From assembly GCF_038237375.1 (NCBI RefSeq), contig NZ_CP151273.1:1488001-1552000 (forward strand): DNA of 64,000 nt, read 5' to 3'. This DNA is from Alcaligenes sp. SDU_A2. GTDB taxonomy: Bacteria > Pseudomonadota > Gammaproteobacteria > Burkholderiales > Burkholderiaceae_B. The notes beneath the pieces are model-generated. The model searched no databases. It was not told the DNA's origin and saw nothing but the letters and a program-made list of their open reading frames with translations. The position numbers were made by a program, and so were the translations under genes. Within the stretch, counting starts at the first letter, position 1; each line of letters opens with the position of its first letter. Of this stretch, positions 46,658 to 57,041 are shown one piece after another.

Positions 46658-46925
46658 GTGCTGCGTTAGAACCGGCCAGGAAGGGATATGAAGCTTTCTG
46701 GGTGGGGCTGTCGCCTATGCTGGGGAACGATGCGACAGTCATCGGCAGTTAATGATTGTTCGTCTGTTTGCTTGCATGTCATATCGGCTGGTCGTGGGTA
46801 TGAACATAATGCATAAGCGGTGCCACGGTCTTGTTGGCTGCGAGCTTTATGCCCACCTGGCCGGCCTGTGATTGGCAATGGGGGCTTGGCGCGCCTTGGG
46901 CATTCATTCGTGTGTTCCTGCGGGA
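46658..46925. other. Intergenic stretch between the toxin-antitoxin pair and gdhA
   Basis: About 270 bp with no gene I can support and no recognised RNA. Short open frames here have neither ribosome sites nor family resemblance. Confidence 0.5.
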
Positions 46926-46957
46926 CAAAAAAAGACCGCCTCGTGGGCGGTCTTTTG
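46926..46957 (-). terminator. Terminator after gdhA
   Basis: AGACCGCC / GGCGGTCT stem with a 5-nt loop; on the minus strand it is followed by seven T, 23 bases after the gdhA stop. The plus strand also has four T. Confidence 0.88.
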
Positions 46958-46979
46958 ACTACTGAGCAAGGCGCAGAAT

Positions 46980-48320
46980 TTAATAAACACCTTGGTGACG
47001 CATCGCGGTGGCCACTTTGACGAAGCCGGCGATATTGGCGCCATTGACGTAGTTGACGAAATCACTTTCTTGACCATAGTTCACGCAATTCTCGTGGATG
47101 TCGCGCATAATGGAGTGCAGTTTGGTGTCGACCTGTTCGCGGGTCCAGTTCAGGCGCTGGGCGTTCTGGCTCATTTCCAAGCCGGATACCGCCACGCCGC
47201 CGGCGTTGCTGGCTTTACCGGGCGCGTACAGGATCTTGGCGTGGATAAACGCCTCGACTGCTTCCAGGGTGCTGGGCATATTGGCGCCTTCGGCTACGCA
47301 GCGCACGCCGTTCTTGATCAGAAGCTCGGCATCGGCGCGCTCCAGTTCGTTCTGGGTGGCGCAGGGTAGGGCAACGTCCACAGGCACATGCCAAGGGCGT
47401 TTGCCTTCGTCGTAGCGCAGGCCCAACTGGTCGGCGTAGTCTTTGACGCGGCCGCGCTGGGTGTTTTTCACCTGCATCAGGGCAGCCAGTTTTTCTGGCG
47501 TGAAGCCGTCCAGATCCACAACACAGCCGTGTGAGTCGGATACCGTCACCACTTTGGCACCTAAGTGCATGCACTTCTCGATGGCGTACTGTGCCACATT
47601 GCCTGAGCCGGAAACCGATACCGTCAGCCCTTCGATGGATTGGCCCTTGCGCTTGAGCATTTCTTCGGCGAAATACACGGTGCCGTAGCCGGTGGCCTCG
47701 GGGCGGATCAAGCTGCCGCCGAAAGTCAGGTCTTTGCCGGTAAACACGCAGGCAGCGCTGTTGGACAGCTTTTTCATCATGCCGGCCATAAAGCCGACTT
47801 CGCGGGCACCCACGCCGATGTCGCCGGCCGGCACGTCGGTGTCGGGGCCCAGGTGGCGGTACAGTTCGGTGATCAGGGCCTGGCAAAAACGCATGACTTC
47901 GCCGTCGGACTTACCTTTTGGGTCGAAATCCGAGCCGCCTTTGCCCCCGCCCATGGGCAAGGTGGTCAGCGCATTCTTGAACGTCTGCTCGAAAGCCAGG
48001 AATTTAAGGATGGACAGATTGACCGAGGGGTGAAAACGCATGCCGCCTTTGAAAGGACCGATGGCATTGTTGTGCTGAATGCGAAAGCCGCGGTTGACCT
48101 GAACCTGGCCGCGATCGTCCACCCAGGAAATGCGGAATTGAATGGCGCGCTCGGGCTCGACCAGGCGCTCCAGCAGGCCGTGGTCGGCGTACTGGGGGTT
48201 CTGCTCGATGAAGGGCCACAGACTGGACATGACTTCGCGCACAGCCTGCATGAACTCGGGCTGATGCGGGTCACGGGCCTGGACCTTGGCGAGGAACTGT
48301 TCTAATGAGAGAAGTTTCAT
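46980..48320 (-). CDS. gdhA: NADP-specific glutamate dehydrogenase
   Basis: The 446-residue hexameric-type enzyme interconverts 2-oxoglutarate plus ammonium and glutamate. Segments are FRIQHNNAIGPFKGGMRFHPSVN, LPMGGGKGGSDFDPKGKSDGE (catalytic Lys region), PAGDIGVGAREVGFM and the nucleotide-binding VSGSGNVAQYA. The length matches the bacterial 450-residue NADP form. Its ATG lies 139 bp from the end of rho. Confidence 0.97.
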   Translation of the reverse strand: MKLLSLEQFLAKVQARDPHQPEFMQAVREVMSSLWPFIEQNPQYADHGLLERLVEPERAIQFRISWVDDRGQVQVNRGFRIQHNNAIGPFKGGMRFHPSVNLSILKFLAFEQTFKNALTTLPMGGGKGGSDFDPKGKSDGEVMRFCQALITELYRHLGPDTDVPAGDIGVGAREVGFMAGMMKKLSNSAACVFTGKDLTFGGSLIRPEATGYGTVYFAEEMLKRKGQSIEGLTVSVSGSGNVAQYAIEKCMHLGAKVVTVSDSHGCVVDLDGFTPEKLAALMQVKNTQRGRVKDYADQLGLRYDEGKRPWHVPVDVALPCATQNELERADAELLIKNGVRCVAEGANMPSTLEAVEAFIHAKILYAPGKASNAGGVAVSGLEMSQNAQRLNWTREQVDTKLHSIMRDIHENCVNYGQESDFVNYVNGANIAGFVKVATAMRHQGVY

Positions 48321-48421
48321 TGCAAGCGAACTCTGTTTGCAAGACTGAGAATTAAATTAGAACTCAGTAGATTGAAAGAAGCGGTGCACGGGAATACACC
48401 AAGATCATACGACCATCGCAA

Positions 48422-48448
48422 GCAAGCCTCTCGTATAGAGAGGCTTGC
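48422..48448. terminator. Hairpin downstream of rho
   Basis: GCAAGCCTCTC / GAGAGGCTTGC 11-bp perfect stem with a 5-nt loop, 12 bases after the rho stop. It lacks a clear T tract, so it may act as an RNA 3' stabiliser or a weak terminator. Confidence 0.55.
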
Positions 48449-48459
48449 GGATGTTCTAT

Positions 48460-49716
48460 TTACTTCTTCATCATGTCGAAGAATTCGGAATTGGTCTTTG
48501 TAGCCCGGATTTTGTCCAGGATAAATTCCATGGATTCGATTTCATCCATGCCATGGATGAATTTGCGTAGCACCCAGACTTTTTGTAAAAGGTCCGGCTT
48601 GATCAGCAGTTCTTCGCGACGGGTACCTGATTTGTTCAGGTTGATGGCAGGGTAAATGCGTTTTTCGGCCAGGCGGCGTTCCAGATGGATTTCCGAGTTG
48701 CCCGTGCCTTTGAATTCTTCGTAAATAACTTCGTCCATCCGGCTGCCGGTTTCGATCAGGGCTGTGCCGATGATGGTCAGCGAACCGCCTTCTTCCAGAT
48801 TACGGGCAGCGCCGAAAAAGCGTTTGGGACGCTGCAAGGCGTTGGCGTCCACGCCACCGGTCAGCACTTTGCCCGAGGCCGGCACGACGGTGTTATAGGC
48901 CCGGGCCAGACGGGTAATGGAGTCCAGCAGAATCACCACGTCTTTTTTCAGTTCGACCAGGCGTTTGGCCTTTTCGATGACCATCTCGGCCACCTGGACG
49001 TGACGCGTTGCCGGCTCGTCGAAGGTGGAGGCCACTACTTCGCCGCGTACGGTGCGCTGCATTTCGGTGACTTCTTCGGGGCGCTCGTCCACCAGCAGGA
49101 CGATCATGGTGGCCTCGGGGTAGTTGGTCGTGATGGCATGGGCCATGTGCTGCATCATCACGGTCTTGCCCGACTTGGGGCTGGCAACGATCAGGGCGCG
49201 CTGGCCTTTGCCAATGGGGGCGAAGATATCCAGGATGCGGCCGGTAATATTTTCCTCGCTCTTGATATCGCGTTCCAGGCGCATGGGCTGGTTCGGATGC
49301 AAAGGAGTGAGGTTCTCAAACATGATCCGATGTTTGATGGCCTCGGGCTGCATGCCATTGACCTTGTCCACCTTGACCAGGGCGAAATAGCGTTCGCCGT
49401 CTTTGGGCGTGCGCACTTCGCCTTCGATGGAGTCGCCCGTGTGCAGATTGAAACGGCGGATCTGCGAGGGGGAAATATAGATGTCATCCGTGCTGGCCAG
49501 ATACGAGGTTTCCGGCGAACGCAGGAAACCGAAGCCGTCCGGCAACACTTCCAGCACCCCATCTCCGAAAATCTGCTCGCCTTTCTTGGCGTGCTTTTTC
49601 ATGATGGCGAACATGAGCTCTTGCTTGCGCAAGCGGTTCGCGTTGTCGATTTCCAGAGTGGCAGCCATTTCTAGCAGCTGCGAGACGTGCAGAGCTTTTA
49701 ATTCGTTGAGGTGCAT
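48460..49716 (-). CDS. rho: Transcription termination factor Rho
   Basis: The 418-residue hexameric RNA helicase ends factor-dependent transcripts. It has the N-terminal [18 protein letters not shown], the RNA-binding domain with [30 protein letters not shown], the P-loop [10 protein letters not shown] and the Walker B region [16 protein letters not shown]. It follows trxA in the same direction by 69 bp, an arrangement conserved in many proteobacteria. Confidence 0.98.
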   Translation of the reverse strand: MHLNELKALHVSQLLEMAATLEIDNANRLRKQELMFAIMKKHAKKGEQIFGDGVLEVLPDGFGFLRSPETSYLASTDDIYISPSQIRRFNLHTGDSIEGEVRTPKDGERYFALVKVDKVNGMQPEAIKHRIMFENLTPLHPNQPMRLERDIKSEENITGRILDIFAPIGKGQRALIVASPKSGKTVMMQHMAHAITTNYPEATMIVLLVDERPEEVTEMQRTVRGEVVASTFDEPATRHVQVAEMVIEKAKRLVELKKDVVILLDSITRLARAYNTVVPASGKVLTGGVDANALQRPKRFFGAARNLEEGGSLTIIGTALIETGSRMDEVIYEEFKGTGNSEIHLERRLAEKRIYPAINLNKSGTRREELLIKPDLLQKVWVLRKFIHGMDEIESMEFILDKIRATKTNSEFFDMMKK

Positions 49717-49746
49717 GAGAGGGGAAGGGTTTTTCAGCAGCAGACC

Positions 49747-49767
49747 GCGGACCGGCGGTGGGTCCGC
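49747..49767. other. Hairpin in the trxA-rho spacer
   Basis: GCGGACC / GGTCCGC stem with a 7-nt loop. No T tract follows. It may attenuate read-through from trxA into rho, but this is a guess. Confidence 0.35.
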
Positions 49768-49785
49768 GTGCGGTTAATCAGAGGA

Positions 49786-50112
49786 TTACAGGGAGCTGTC
49801 GAGAAATGCGCTGAGTTGCGACTTGGAAAGAGCCCCGACTTTGGTTTCGGCCACTTTGCCGTCTTTGAACAGCATGAGCGTAGGAATACCACGAATGCCG
49901 AATTTAGCCGGCGTGTCGGGATTTTCATCGACATTGAGTTTGGCAATGATAACACGGCCTTGGTACAGTTCGGCGGCTTCGTCCAGCAGCGGGGCGATCA
50001 TTTTGCAGGGGCCGCACCAGGCAGCCCAGTAATCGACCAGAACGGGCAGGTCAGCTTGAAGGACGACGCTCTCGAAGGAGGCGTCCGTAACGTGTTTGAT
50101 GGAATCGCTCAT
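49786..50112 (-). CDS. trxA: Thioredoxin 1
   Basis: The 108-residue protein has the active site WCGPC (Cys33 and Cys36) in [15 protein letters not shown] and the cis-proline segment [14 protein letters not shown]. It is the general cytosolic disulfide reductant. ATG 50112 gives [14 protein letters not shown]; a start at 50124 adds four residues. It is the first gene of the trxA-rho unit and diverges from parE. Confidence 0.97.
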   Translation of the reverse strand: MSDSIKHVTDASFESVVLQADLPVLVDYWAAWCGPCKMIAPLLDEAAELYQGRVIIAKLNVDENPDTPAKFGIRGIPTLMLFKDGKVAETKVGALSKSQLSAFLDSSL

Positions 50113-50348
50113 GGCAAGATACAAAAAAAGAGAAAAGGATAAGAAAAACTATACGTGTGGCATGGCCCGAGCACAATGTATTCTACGGCGAATCGCAACA
50201 GCTCTGTTGCCAATTTTTGACAGGATAACATTGCCCGCAGGCCGCTTGCAGGCTCTTGCAGGCAGGCCATTGGCCGACAAAGCGTTTCCCCCTTGGCCCA
50301 AGCCCCCGTAAAATACCGTTTTTTCCGATCGATCTTCCAGGAATCAAG

Positions 50349-52310
50349 TTGTCTACTACACGTTACGACGAATCTTCCATCCGGGTGCTCAAAGGGCTGG
50401 AACCGGTCCGCCAGCGTCCGGGCATGTATACCCGAACCGATAATCCGCTGCACATCTTGCAGGAAGTCATTGATAACGCCGCTGACGAGGCCTTGGCCGG
50501 TTTTGCCCGCACCCTGACGGTGACGGTGCTGGAAGACGGCGGTATCGAGGTCGAGGATGATGGTCGCGGTATTCCGGTCGGTCTGCATCCGGACGAGCAT
50601 GCGCCCGTGGTGGAGCTGGTCTTTACCCGCCTGCATGCTGGCGGCAAGTTCGATAAAGCTGATGGCGGAGCCTATGCCTTTTCGGGCGGCTTGCACGGGG
50701 TGGGGGTGTCGGTCACCAATGCCTTGTCCAGCCGTTTGGAAGTGTTGGTCTGGCGGGATGCCCAGGCGCACGAGATTGTCTTTGCCGGCGGCGAGGTCAC
50801 ACAGCCATTACGTGTGGTGGGTAGCGTTGGCAAGCGCAAGTCCGGCACACGCGTACGCCTGTGGCCCGACCCCCGGTACTTTGATTCCGCACAGATTCCC
50901 TTGGCTCAACTGGCTCATATCCTGCGCAGCAAGGCCGTGCTGTTGGGCGGGGTGACAGTGCAGTTGGTCAACCGGAAAACCGGTCAAAGCCAGCAGTGGT
51001 GCTATCAGGATGGACTGCGGGGCTATCTGAAAGAAGAACTGGGCGATACTGAATTGCTGGTGCCCTTGTTCGAGGGGCGGCAATACGCGCCGAAAGACGA
51101 TGACAACTTCTCGCCGGGCGAAGGCGCTCATTGGGTGGTGACCTGGACGTTGGACGGCAACATTGTGCGCGAATCCTATGTCAACCTGATTCCCACCAGC
51201 GCGGGTGGCACGCACGAGGCCGGTCTGCGTGATGGTTTGTATCAGGCGGTGCGCAGTTTTGCCGAATTGCACAGCCTTATTCCCAAGGGCGTCAAGCTGT
51301 TGCCTGAAGATGTGTTCGCGCGCGCCAGCTTTGTGCTGTCGGCCAAGGTGCTGGACCCGCAGTTTCAGGGACAGATCAAGGAAAAGCTGAACAGTCGCGA
51401 TGCGGTGCGCCTGGTGGGCGGCTATGTGCGCAACGCCTTGGAGCTGCATCTGCATGCCCATGTGGATCAAGGGCGCAAGCTGGCCGAAGTGGCCATACGT
51501 CAGGCTCAGGCGCGCACACGGTCAGCCCAGAAAGTCGAAAAACGCAAAAGCTCGGGCGTGGCCGTGTTGCCGGGCAAGCTGACCGATTGCGAGTCCCACG
51601 ATCTGGATCGCTCCGAACTGTTTCTGGTGGAAGGCGATTCGGCCGGCGGTTCGGCCAAGATGGGGCGGGACAAGGAGTTTCAGGCCATCTTGCCTTTGCG
51701 GGGCAAAGTCCTTAATGCCTGGGAAGTGGATAGGGACCGGCTGTTTGCCAATCAGGAAATTCACGATATTTCCGTGGCCATCGGCGTGGACCCGCATGCC
51801 GCCGATAGCACGCCGGATCTGTCGGGCCTGCGCTATGGCCGTATCTGTATTTTGTCCGATGCCGACGTAGACGGCTCACATATCCAGGTACTGCTGTTGA
51901 CCCTGTTCTTTCGCCATTTCCCCAAACTGATCGAAGCCGGCCATGTCTATGTGGCGCGCCCGCCGTTGTTTCGTGTGGACGTGCCGGCCGCCGGCAAGCG
52001 TGTCGCCCGCAAGATTTATTGCCTGGATCAAGGTGAGCTGGACGCCACGCTGGAGAAGCTGCGCAACGAATCCATCCGGGTCGAGTCGCTCAGCATCAGC
52101 CGCTTTAAAGGCTTGGGCGAAATGAGCGCCGAGCAGTTGTGGGACACCACCATGAATCCAGACACCCGCCGTTTGCTGCCAGTCAGTTGGGGCGAGGATG
52201 GGCTGTCGGATACCCAAGCCATGTTCACGATGCTGATGGGTAAGGGCGAAGCGTCCCAGCGACGCGCCTGGCTGGAAGAAAAAGGCAATCTTGCCGATGT
52301 TGATGTTTAG
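50349..52310 (+). CDS. parE: DNA topoisomerase IV subunit B
   Basis: The 653-residue ATPase subunit has the GHKL ATP site ([34 protein letters not shown]) and the Toprim domain ([36 protein letters not shown]). The start must be TTG 50349: it gives [27 protein letters not shown], the usual N-terminus, and AGGAA lies five bases upstream; there is no ATG or GTG nearby in frame that fits. It precedes parC by 20 bp. Confidence 0.95.
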   Translation: MSTTRYDESSIRVLKGLEPVRQRPGMYTRTDNPLHILQEVIDNAADEALAGFARTLTVTVLEDGGIEVEDDGRGIPVGLHPDEHAPVVELVFTRLHAGGKFDKADGGAYAFSGGLHGVGVSVTNALSSRLEVLVWRDAQAHEIVFAGGEVTQPLRVVGSVGKRKSGTRVRLWPDPRYFDSAQIPLAQLAHILRSKAVLLGGVTVQLVNRKTGQSQQWCYQDGLRGYLKEELGDTELLVPLFEGRQYAPKDDDNFSPGEGAHWVVTWTLDGNIVRESYVNLIPTSAGGTHEAGLRDGLYQAVRSFAELHSLIPKGVKLLPEDVFARASFVLSAKVLDPQFQGQIKEKLNSRDAVRLVGGYVRNALELHLHAHVDQGRKLAEVAIRQAQARTRSAQKVEKRKSSGVAVLPGKLTDCESHDLDRSELFLVEGDSAGGSAKMGRDKEFQAILPLRGKVLNAWEVDRDRLFANQEIHDISVAIGVDPHAADSTPDLSGLRYGRICILSDADVDGSHIQVLLLTLFFRHFPKLIEAGHVYVARPPLFRVDVPAAGKRVARKIYCLDQGELDATLEKLRNESIRVESLSISRFKGLGEMSAEQLWDTTMNPDTRRLLPVSWGEDGLSDTQAMFTMLMGKGEASQRRAWLEEKGNLADVDV

Positions 52311-52330
52311 GTCCGGGCAAAGAGTACGAT

Positions 52331-54640
52331 ATGGATAGCAATCAATTGGATTTTGAGCCGGCGGGATCGGACGATCACATCACGCTGGCGGCGTACGCTG
52401 AACAGGCGTATCTGGATTACGCCGTGTCCGTGGTGCGTGGTCGCGCCCTGCCGGATTTGACCGATGGCCAAAAGCCCGTGCAGCGCCGCATTTTGTATGC
52501 AATGGATGCAATGGGCCTGGGCCCGACCGCCAAGCCGGTCAAGTCCGCGCGCGTGGTGGGCGATGTACTGGGTAAGTATCACCCGCATGGCGATCAGGCT
52601 GCTTATGACGCGATGGTGCGCATGGCGCAGGATTTCGTGTTGCGTTATCCCTTGGTGGATGGACAGGGCAACTTCGGTTCGCGCGACGGCGACAATGCCG
52701 CCGCCATGCGTTATACCGAAGCGCGCTTGACGCCGTTCGCGCGCCTGTTGCTGGATGAACTGGATGAAGGCACGGTCGATTTCGTGCCAAACTACGACGG
52801 CAGCCAGAAAGAACCTCTGGCCTTGCCGGCGCGCCTGCCCATCATGCTGCTTAACGGGGCATCGGGGATTGCGGTCGGCATGGCCACCGAGATTCCGTCG
52901 CACAATTTGCGTGAAATCGCCCAGGCCTGCGTGGCGTTGCTGCGCGATCCCAAGCTGGACGATCAGGCGCTGTACGACATGGTGCCAGGGCCGGACTTTG
53001 CCGGCGGTGGGCAGATCATCTCGCCGGCGCAGGATATTGCCGCCATCTACTCGCAAGGCCGCGGCTCCATCAAAGCGCGCGCCCGTTGGGTGTTCGAGGA
53101 TATGGCGCGCGGCCAGTGGCAATTGGTGGTCACCGAATTGCCGCCCGGCACGTCGACCCAGAAGATTCTGGAAGAAATCGAAGAGCGCACCAATCCCAAG
53201 GTCAAGAGCGGCAAAAAATCCTTGACCGCCGAGCAGCAGCAGACCAAGGCCCTGATGCTCAATCTGTTGGATGCCGTGCGCGATGAGTCCGGCAAACAGG
53301 CCTCCGTGCGCTTGGTATTCGAGCCTAAATCGCGTGCCATCGACCGCGATGAATTCGTCAACACCTTGCTGACGCAAACCAGCCTCGAAGGCAGCGTCTC
53401 CATCAATCTGGTTTGTATCGATGTGGATGGCCGGCCCGGTCAGCGGTCTTTGCGTCAGGTCCTGGTTAATTGGCTGGAATTTCGTCGCCAGACCATGGAG
53501 CGGCGCACGCGTTTTCGTCTGGATAAAGTGTCGGACCGTATCCATGTGCTGGAAGGGCGCATGATGGTGTACCTGAATGTGGATGAGGTCATTCAGACCA
53601 TACGCGAGTCCGACGAGCCCCGTGCGGCCTTGATGGCGCGCTTTGATTTGAGCGAGCGTCAGGCCGACGATATTCTTGAGATGCGCCTGCGTCAATTGGC
53701 TCGGCTGGAAGGCTTCAAAATCGAAAAGGAGCTGGACGAGCGTCGCAAGGAGCAGGCCGAGTTGCAGGAGTTGCTGGACAACCCCAAGGCCTTCAAGCGC
53801 TTGATGATTCGCGAAATCGAATCCGACGCTAAAACCTATGGCGACGAACGCCGCACCCTGATTGAAGCGGCCGAGCGCGCCGTATTGGAAAACAAGGTGG
53901 TGGACGAACCGGTTACTGTCATCATTTCGCGCAAGGGCTGGCTGCGCTGCCGCCAGGGCCATGGCCATGATGCGACGCAGTTTGCCTTCAAGACCGGCGA
54001 TGCCTTGTACGATGCGCTGGAGTGTCGCAGCACGACAGATCTGGTGGCCCTGGGGCGCGACGGTCGGGTCTATACTGTCCCGGTCGCCAGCTTGCCGTCG
54101 GCGCGGGGCGATGGTCAGCCCATTACATCGATGATCGATGTCAGCCCTGGCGCACCGATCGAACATATGCTGGCTGCGCCTGGCGAACAGCGTTATGTGC
54201 TGGCGGCCAGCGACGGCTATGGTTTTATTGCCAGTCAGGCCGACATGAATACCCGTCAGCGCGGCGGCAAGCAGTTTTTGAGCATCGAGGCAGGCAAGAC
54301 GCCGCTCAAGCCCTTGGCCTTGCATGCCGATGACCAGTACGTGGGGTTGCTCAGTGCCAAGGGCCGTTTTCTGGTCGTGGACGTCAACGAGCTCAAAGTG
54401 CTGGAGAAGGGCGGCCGTGGCACCATACTGATGGGGTTGGACGAGGGCGACAGTCTGGCGCAGTGGATAGGCATAGGTCAGGAAGGACTGGCGGTATCCG
54501 GTGTTTATCGCAAGCGCGAATCCACGGTGCTGATGGATCTGGATGCGTTGGCCGAATACCTGGGCAAGCGGGCCCGCAAGGGCAAACAACTGGGCGTCAA
54601 GCTGAACGACCCGGTCTTGCATCGGCCGCAGGTGCAGTAA
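52331..54640 (+). CDS. parC: DNA topoisomerase IV subunit A
   Basis: The 769-residue cleavage subunit decatenates daughter chromosomes with ParE. The active-site Tyr128 lies in [11 protein letters not shown]. The quinolone-determining segment reads [13 protein letters not shown]: the position that is Ser80 in E. coli is Gln89 here and Glu84 is Asp93. The C-terminal beta-pinwheel follows from about residue 500. It forms an operon with parE. Confidence 0.97.
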   Translation: MDSNQLDFEPAGSDDHITLAAYAEQAYLDYAVSVVRGRALPDLTDGQKPVQRRILYAMDAMGLGPTAKPVKSARVVGDVLGKYHPHGDQAAYDAMVRMAQDFVLRYPLVDGQGNFGSRDGDNAAAMRYTEARLTPFARLLLDELDEGTVDFVPNYDGSQKEPLALPARLPIMLLNGASGIAVGMATEIPSHNLREIAQACVALLRDPKLDDQALYDMVPGPDFAGGGQIISPAQDIAAIYSQGRGSIKARARWVFEDMARGQWQLVVTELPPGTSTQKILEEIEERTNPKVKSGKKSLTAEQQQTKALMLNLLDAVRDESGKQASVRLVFEPKSRAIDRDEFVNTLLTQTSLEGSVSINLVCIDVDGRPGQRSLRQVLVNWLEFRRQTMERRTRFRLDKVSDRIHVLEGRMMVYLNVDEVIQTIRESDEPRAALMARFDLSERQADDILEMRLRQLARLEGFKIEKELDERRKEQAELQELLDNPKAFKRLMIREIESDAKTYGDERRTLIEAAERAVLENKVVDEPVTVIISRKGWLRCRQGHGHDATQFAFKTGDALYDALECRSTTDLVALGRDGRVYTVPVASLPSARGDGQPITSMIDVSPGAPIEHMLAAPGEQRYVLAASDGYGFIASQADMNTRQRGGKQFLSIEAGKTPLKPLALHADDQYVGLLSAKGRFLVVDVNELKVLEKGGRGTILMGLDEGDSLAQWIGIGQEGLAVSGVYRKRESTVLMDLDALAEYLGKRARKGKQLGVKLNDPVLHRPQVQ

Positions 54641-54709
54641 AGTCTTGGTGCCGGATCGCCACCTTGTCTAGGGCACGATCCGGCTAGCTTCTTTTTTTGA
54701 GTATTGGAC

Positions 54710-55744
54710 ATGAGTTTCAAGATCACAGTACAGCCCAGTGGGCATAGTTTCGATGTACAGCCTGGGCAGTCTGTGCTGGATGGCGCGCTGAACGCAGGTA
54801 TTGTCCTGCCGTATAGCTGTCGCAATGGCACCTGTTCCTCGTGTCGCGGCAAAGTGCTCGAAGGCGACTACGATGCCGGACGGGCTCCCGAGCAGTTGCT
54901 CAGCCAGCAAGACCGGGATGCCGGGTTCACCTTGTTCTGTCAGGCCAAGCCGGCCTCCGATATGGTCATCGAATCGCACGAGATTCGCATGGCTTCGGAT
55001 ATCCAGATCCGCAAGATGCCTTCGCGCGTGGCCGCTCTGGAAAAGGTGCGGGACGATGTCATGATCGTGCGTTTGCAGATGCCGACCTCCGAGCCATTTC
55101 GTTACTACCCTGGCCAGTATTTGGAATTTATCCTGAAGGACGGCAGTCGTCGCAGTTATTCCATGGCAACGCCGCCGCGCGAGGACAATCAGGTTGAGTT
55201 GCACATCCGTCACATGCCTGGTGGTGTGTTCACCGACCACGTGTTCGGCGCCGGCGCGACGGCCATGAAAGAGCGCGAAATTCTGCGTGTGGAAGCTCCG
55301 CTGGGGTCTTTCTTTTTGCGCGAGGACAGCACGGCTCCTATGGTTTTTCTGGCCAGCGGCACAGGTTTCGCACCCATTAAGGCCTTGATCGAGCGCTTGC
55401 GCCAGACCGGCAGTCGCCGGGAAATCGCCTTGTACTGGGGAGGTCGTCGTCCGCGCGATTTGTACCAGTCGGAACTGGCCGAGCAGTGGGCGGCGGACAT
55501 GCCCAATCTGCGTTTCATCCCTGTGGTGTCCGATGCCCAGCCCGAGGACGGCTGGACGGGGCGCACTGGTTTTGTTCATCAGGCCGTGCTGCAGGACTTG
55601 CCCGATCTGTCGGGCTGGCAAGTCTATGCTTGCGGCGCGCCTGCCATGGTCGAGAGCGCCCGTCGCGATTTTGTCGAGCAGGCCGGGCTGGACCCCGAGG
55701 CTTACTTTGCCGACGCCTTTACCTCTTTGGCCGACGTCAAGTAA
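54710..55744 (+). CDS. 2Fe-2S ferredoxin-NAD(P)H reductase (AscD-like)
   Basis: The 344-residue reductase has an N-terminal 2Fe-2S domain (YSCRNGTCSSCRGKV with a last Cys in LFCQAKP), an FAD-binding barrel (RSYSMATPP) and an NAD(P) domain (FLASGTGFAPIKALIER). Databases usually label such proteins CDP-6-deoxy-delta-3,4-glucoseen reductase, but that sugar pathway is not seen here. A general role as electron donor to an oxygenase or hydroxylase is more likely. I use ATG 54710. Confidence 0.85.
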   Translation: MSFKITVQPSGHSFDVQPGQSVLDGALNAGIVLPYSCRNGTCSSCRGKVLEGDYDAGRAPEQLLSQQDRDAGFTLFCQAKPASDMVIESHEIRMASDIQIRKMPSRVAALEKVRDDVMIVRLQMPTSEPFRYYPGQYLEFILKDGSRRSYSMATPPREDNQVELHIRHMPGGVFTDHVFGAGATAMKEREILRVEAPLGSFFLREDSTAPMVFLASGTGFAPIKALIERLRQTGSRREIALYWGGRRPRDLYQSELAEQWAADMPNLRFIPVVSDAQPEDGWTGRTGFVHQAVLQDLPDLSGWQVYACGAPAMVESARRDFVEQAGLDPEAYFADAFTSLADVK

Positions 55745-55780
55745 GCCGCGTCGCCTCTTATGCAATAACGGACAGCAAAC

Positions 55781-57034
55781 ATGAAAGTAGCAGTACTGGG
55801 CAGTGGCATCATCGGGGTATCGACAGCCTGGTGGCTGAGCCAAGATGGGCACGAAGTCGTGGTACTGGACAGGCGCAACGGGCCGGCCCAGGAAACCTCT
55901 CGGGCCAATGGCGGCCAGATATCGGTATCCTATGCGGAACCCTGGGCCAATCCGCACACGCCCTTGAAGCTGCTTAAATGGTTGCTGGACGATCAGGCTC
56001 CGCTCGTGTTTCGTCCGCGCCTGGATACCCGGCAGTGGCGCTGGTGCCTGTCTTTTTTGCGTGAATGCCTGCCTGCGCGCGTGGCCCCCAACGTGCGTGC
56101 CTTGGTGGGCATGGCCGAATACAGCCGCCGCACGCTCAAGCAGATGCGCCCGTCGCTGGATTTCGATTACCGTCACCAGGAAAAAGGCATTATTACGTTT
56201 TACCGGGACGCGGCCAGTCTGGATGAGTCTTTGCAGATGGCCGACCTGATGCGGGACATGGGGGTGGATCGGCGCGTGATGAGTGTGGACGAGCTGCTGC
56301 GGGTGGAGCCTGCGCTGGCCTCTGCGCGGCATCTGATCGTGGGCGGGGATTACACCAAGGACGATGAATCGGGTGATGTCAATTTGTTTGCCTGCGGGCT
56401 GGCCGGCATGGCCGAGCGGGCTGGCGTGCAGTTTCGTTATTCCACCCAGATCAATCGTCTGTTGACCGCGCAAGGGCGTGTGACCGGCGTGGAAATCATT
56501 GCGCCTGACGGCCATTTCGAGACTGTGCAGGCCGATGCGTTCGTGGTTGCCATGGGCAGTTTCAGCCCCGAGCTGCTTGAACCCTTGGGCATTGCCTGCC
56601 CTATCTACCCGGCCAAGGGCTACTCGGTGACGATTCCCATCCGTCGATCCGATGCCGTGCCGTTTGTCAGCCTGACCGACAAAGACAAGAAAATCGTCTA
56701 TTCACGATTGGGCGATACCTTGCGCATGGCTGGCACGGCGGAGCTCTCCGGTTATTCCCGCAGTTTGAACACAAAGCGTTGCACATCCATGCTGGCGCAG
56801 GTGGCCGAATTGTTCCCAAGCGGGCTGGATTTTGATAATGTTCAATTCTGGGCGGGACTGCGTCCTGCCACGCCTTCAAACGTCCCATTGATCGGTCGCT
56901 CCCGGATAGCTAATCTGTATCTGAATACCGGGCACGGTCCGCTGGGATGGACAATGGGGGTCGGCTCCGGCCGGGCCCTGGCCGACCTTCTGGGCGGCCG
57001 TCAGCCCGAACCCGAATTTCCTTTTTTACGCTAA
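55781..57034 (+). CDS. dadA: D-amino acid dehydrogenase
   Basis: The 417-residue flavoprotein has the N-terminal dinucleotide fold VLGSGIIGVSTAWWLS with Asp30 at the end of the second strand, and the C-terminal GLRPATPSNVPLIGRS and NTGHGPLGWTMGVGSGRAL typical of DadA. It oxidises D-amino acids to 2-oxoacids and passes electrons to the respiratory chain. No alanine racemase gene is beside it. Eight bases separate it from the following binding-protein gene. Confidence 0.93.
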   Translation: MKVAVLGSGIIGVSTAWWLSQDGHEVVVLDRRNGPAQETSRANGGQISVSYAEPWANPHTPLKLLKWLLDDQAPLVFRPRLDTRQWRWCLSFLRECLPARVAPNVRALVGMAEYSRRTLKQMRPSLDFDYRHQEKGIITFYRDAASLDESLQMADLMRDMGVDRRVMSVDELLRVEPALASARHLIVGGDYTKDDESGDVNLFACGLAGMAERAGVQFRYSTQINRLLTAQGRVTGVEIIAPDGHFETVQADAFVVAMGSFSPELLEPLGIACPIYPAKGYSVTIPIRRSDAVPFVSLTDKDKKIVYSRLGDTLRMAGTAELSGYSRSLNTKRCTSMLAQVAELFPSGLDFDNVQFWAGLRPATPSNVPLIGRSRIANLYLNTGHGPLGWTMGVGSGRALADLLGGRQPEPEFPFLR

Positions 57035-57041
57035 AGGGTTT

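Noticed and set aside
50201-50222. CTGT and ACAG elements before parE as a LexA box
   Set aside because: The spacing is 12 bp, not the required 8.
52307-54622. 771-codon open frame antisense to parC
   Set aside because: Its sequence shows no family resemblance and mirrors the codon bias of parC; no ribosome site or promoter. Other long antisense frames (439-1974 opposite etfBA, 14816-17194 opposite paaN/paaG, 28687-30225 opposite ccoN, 54668-56515 opposite the reductase/dadA) are rejected for the same reason.
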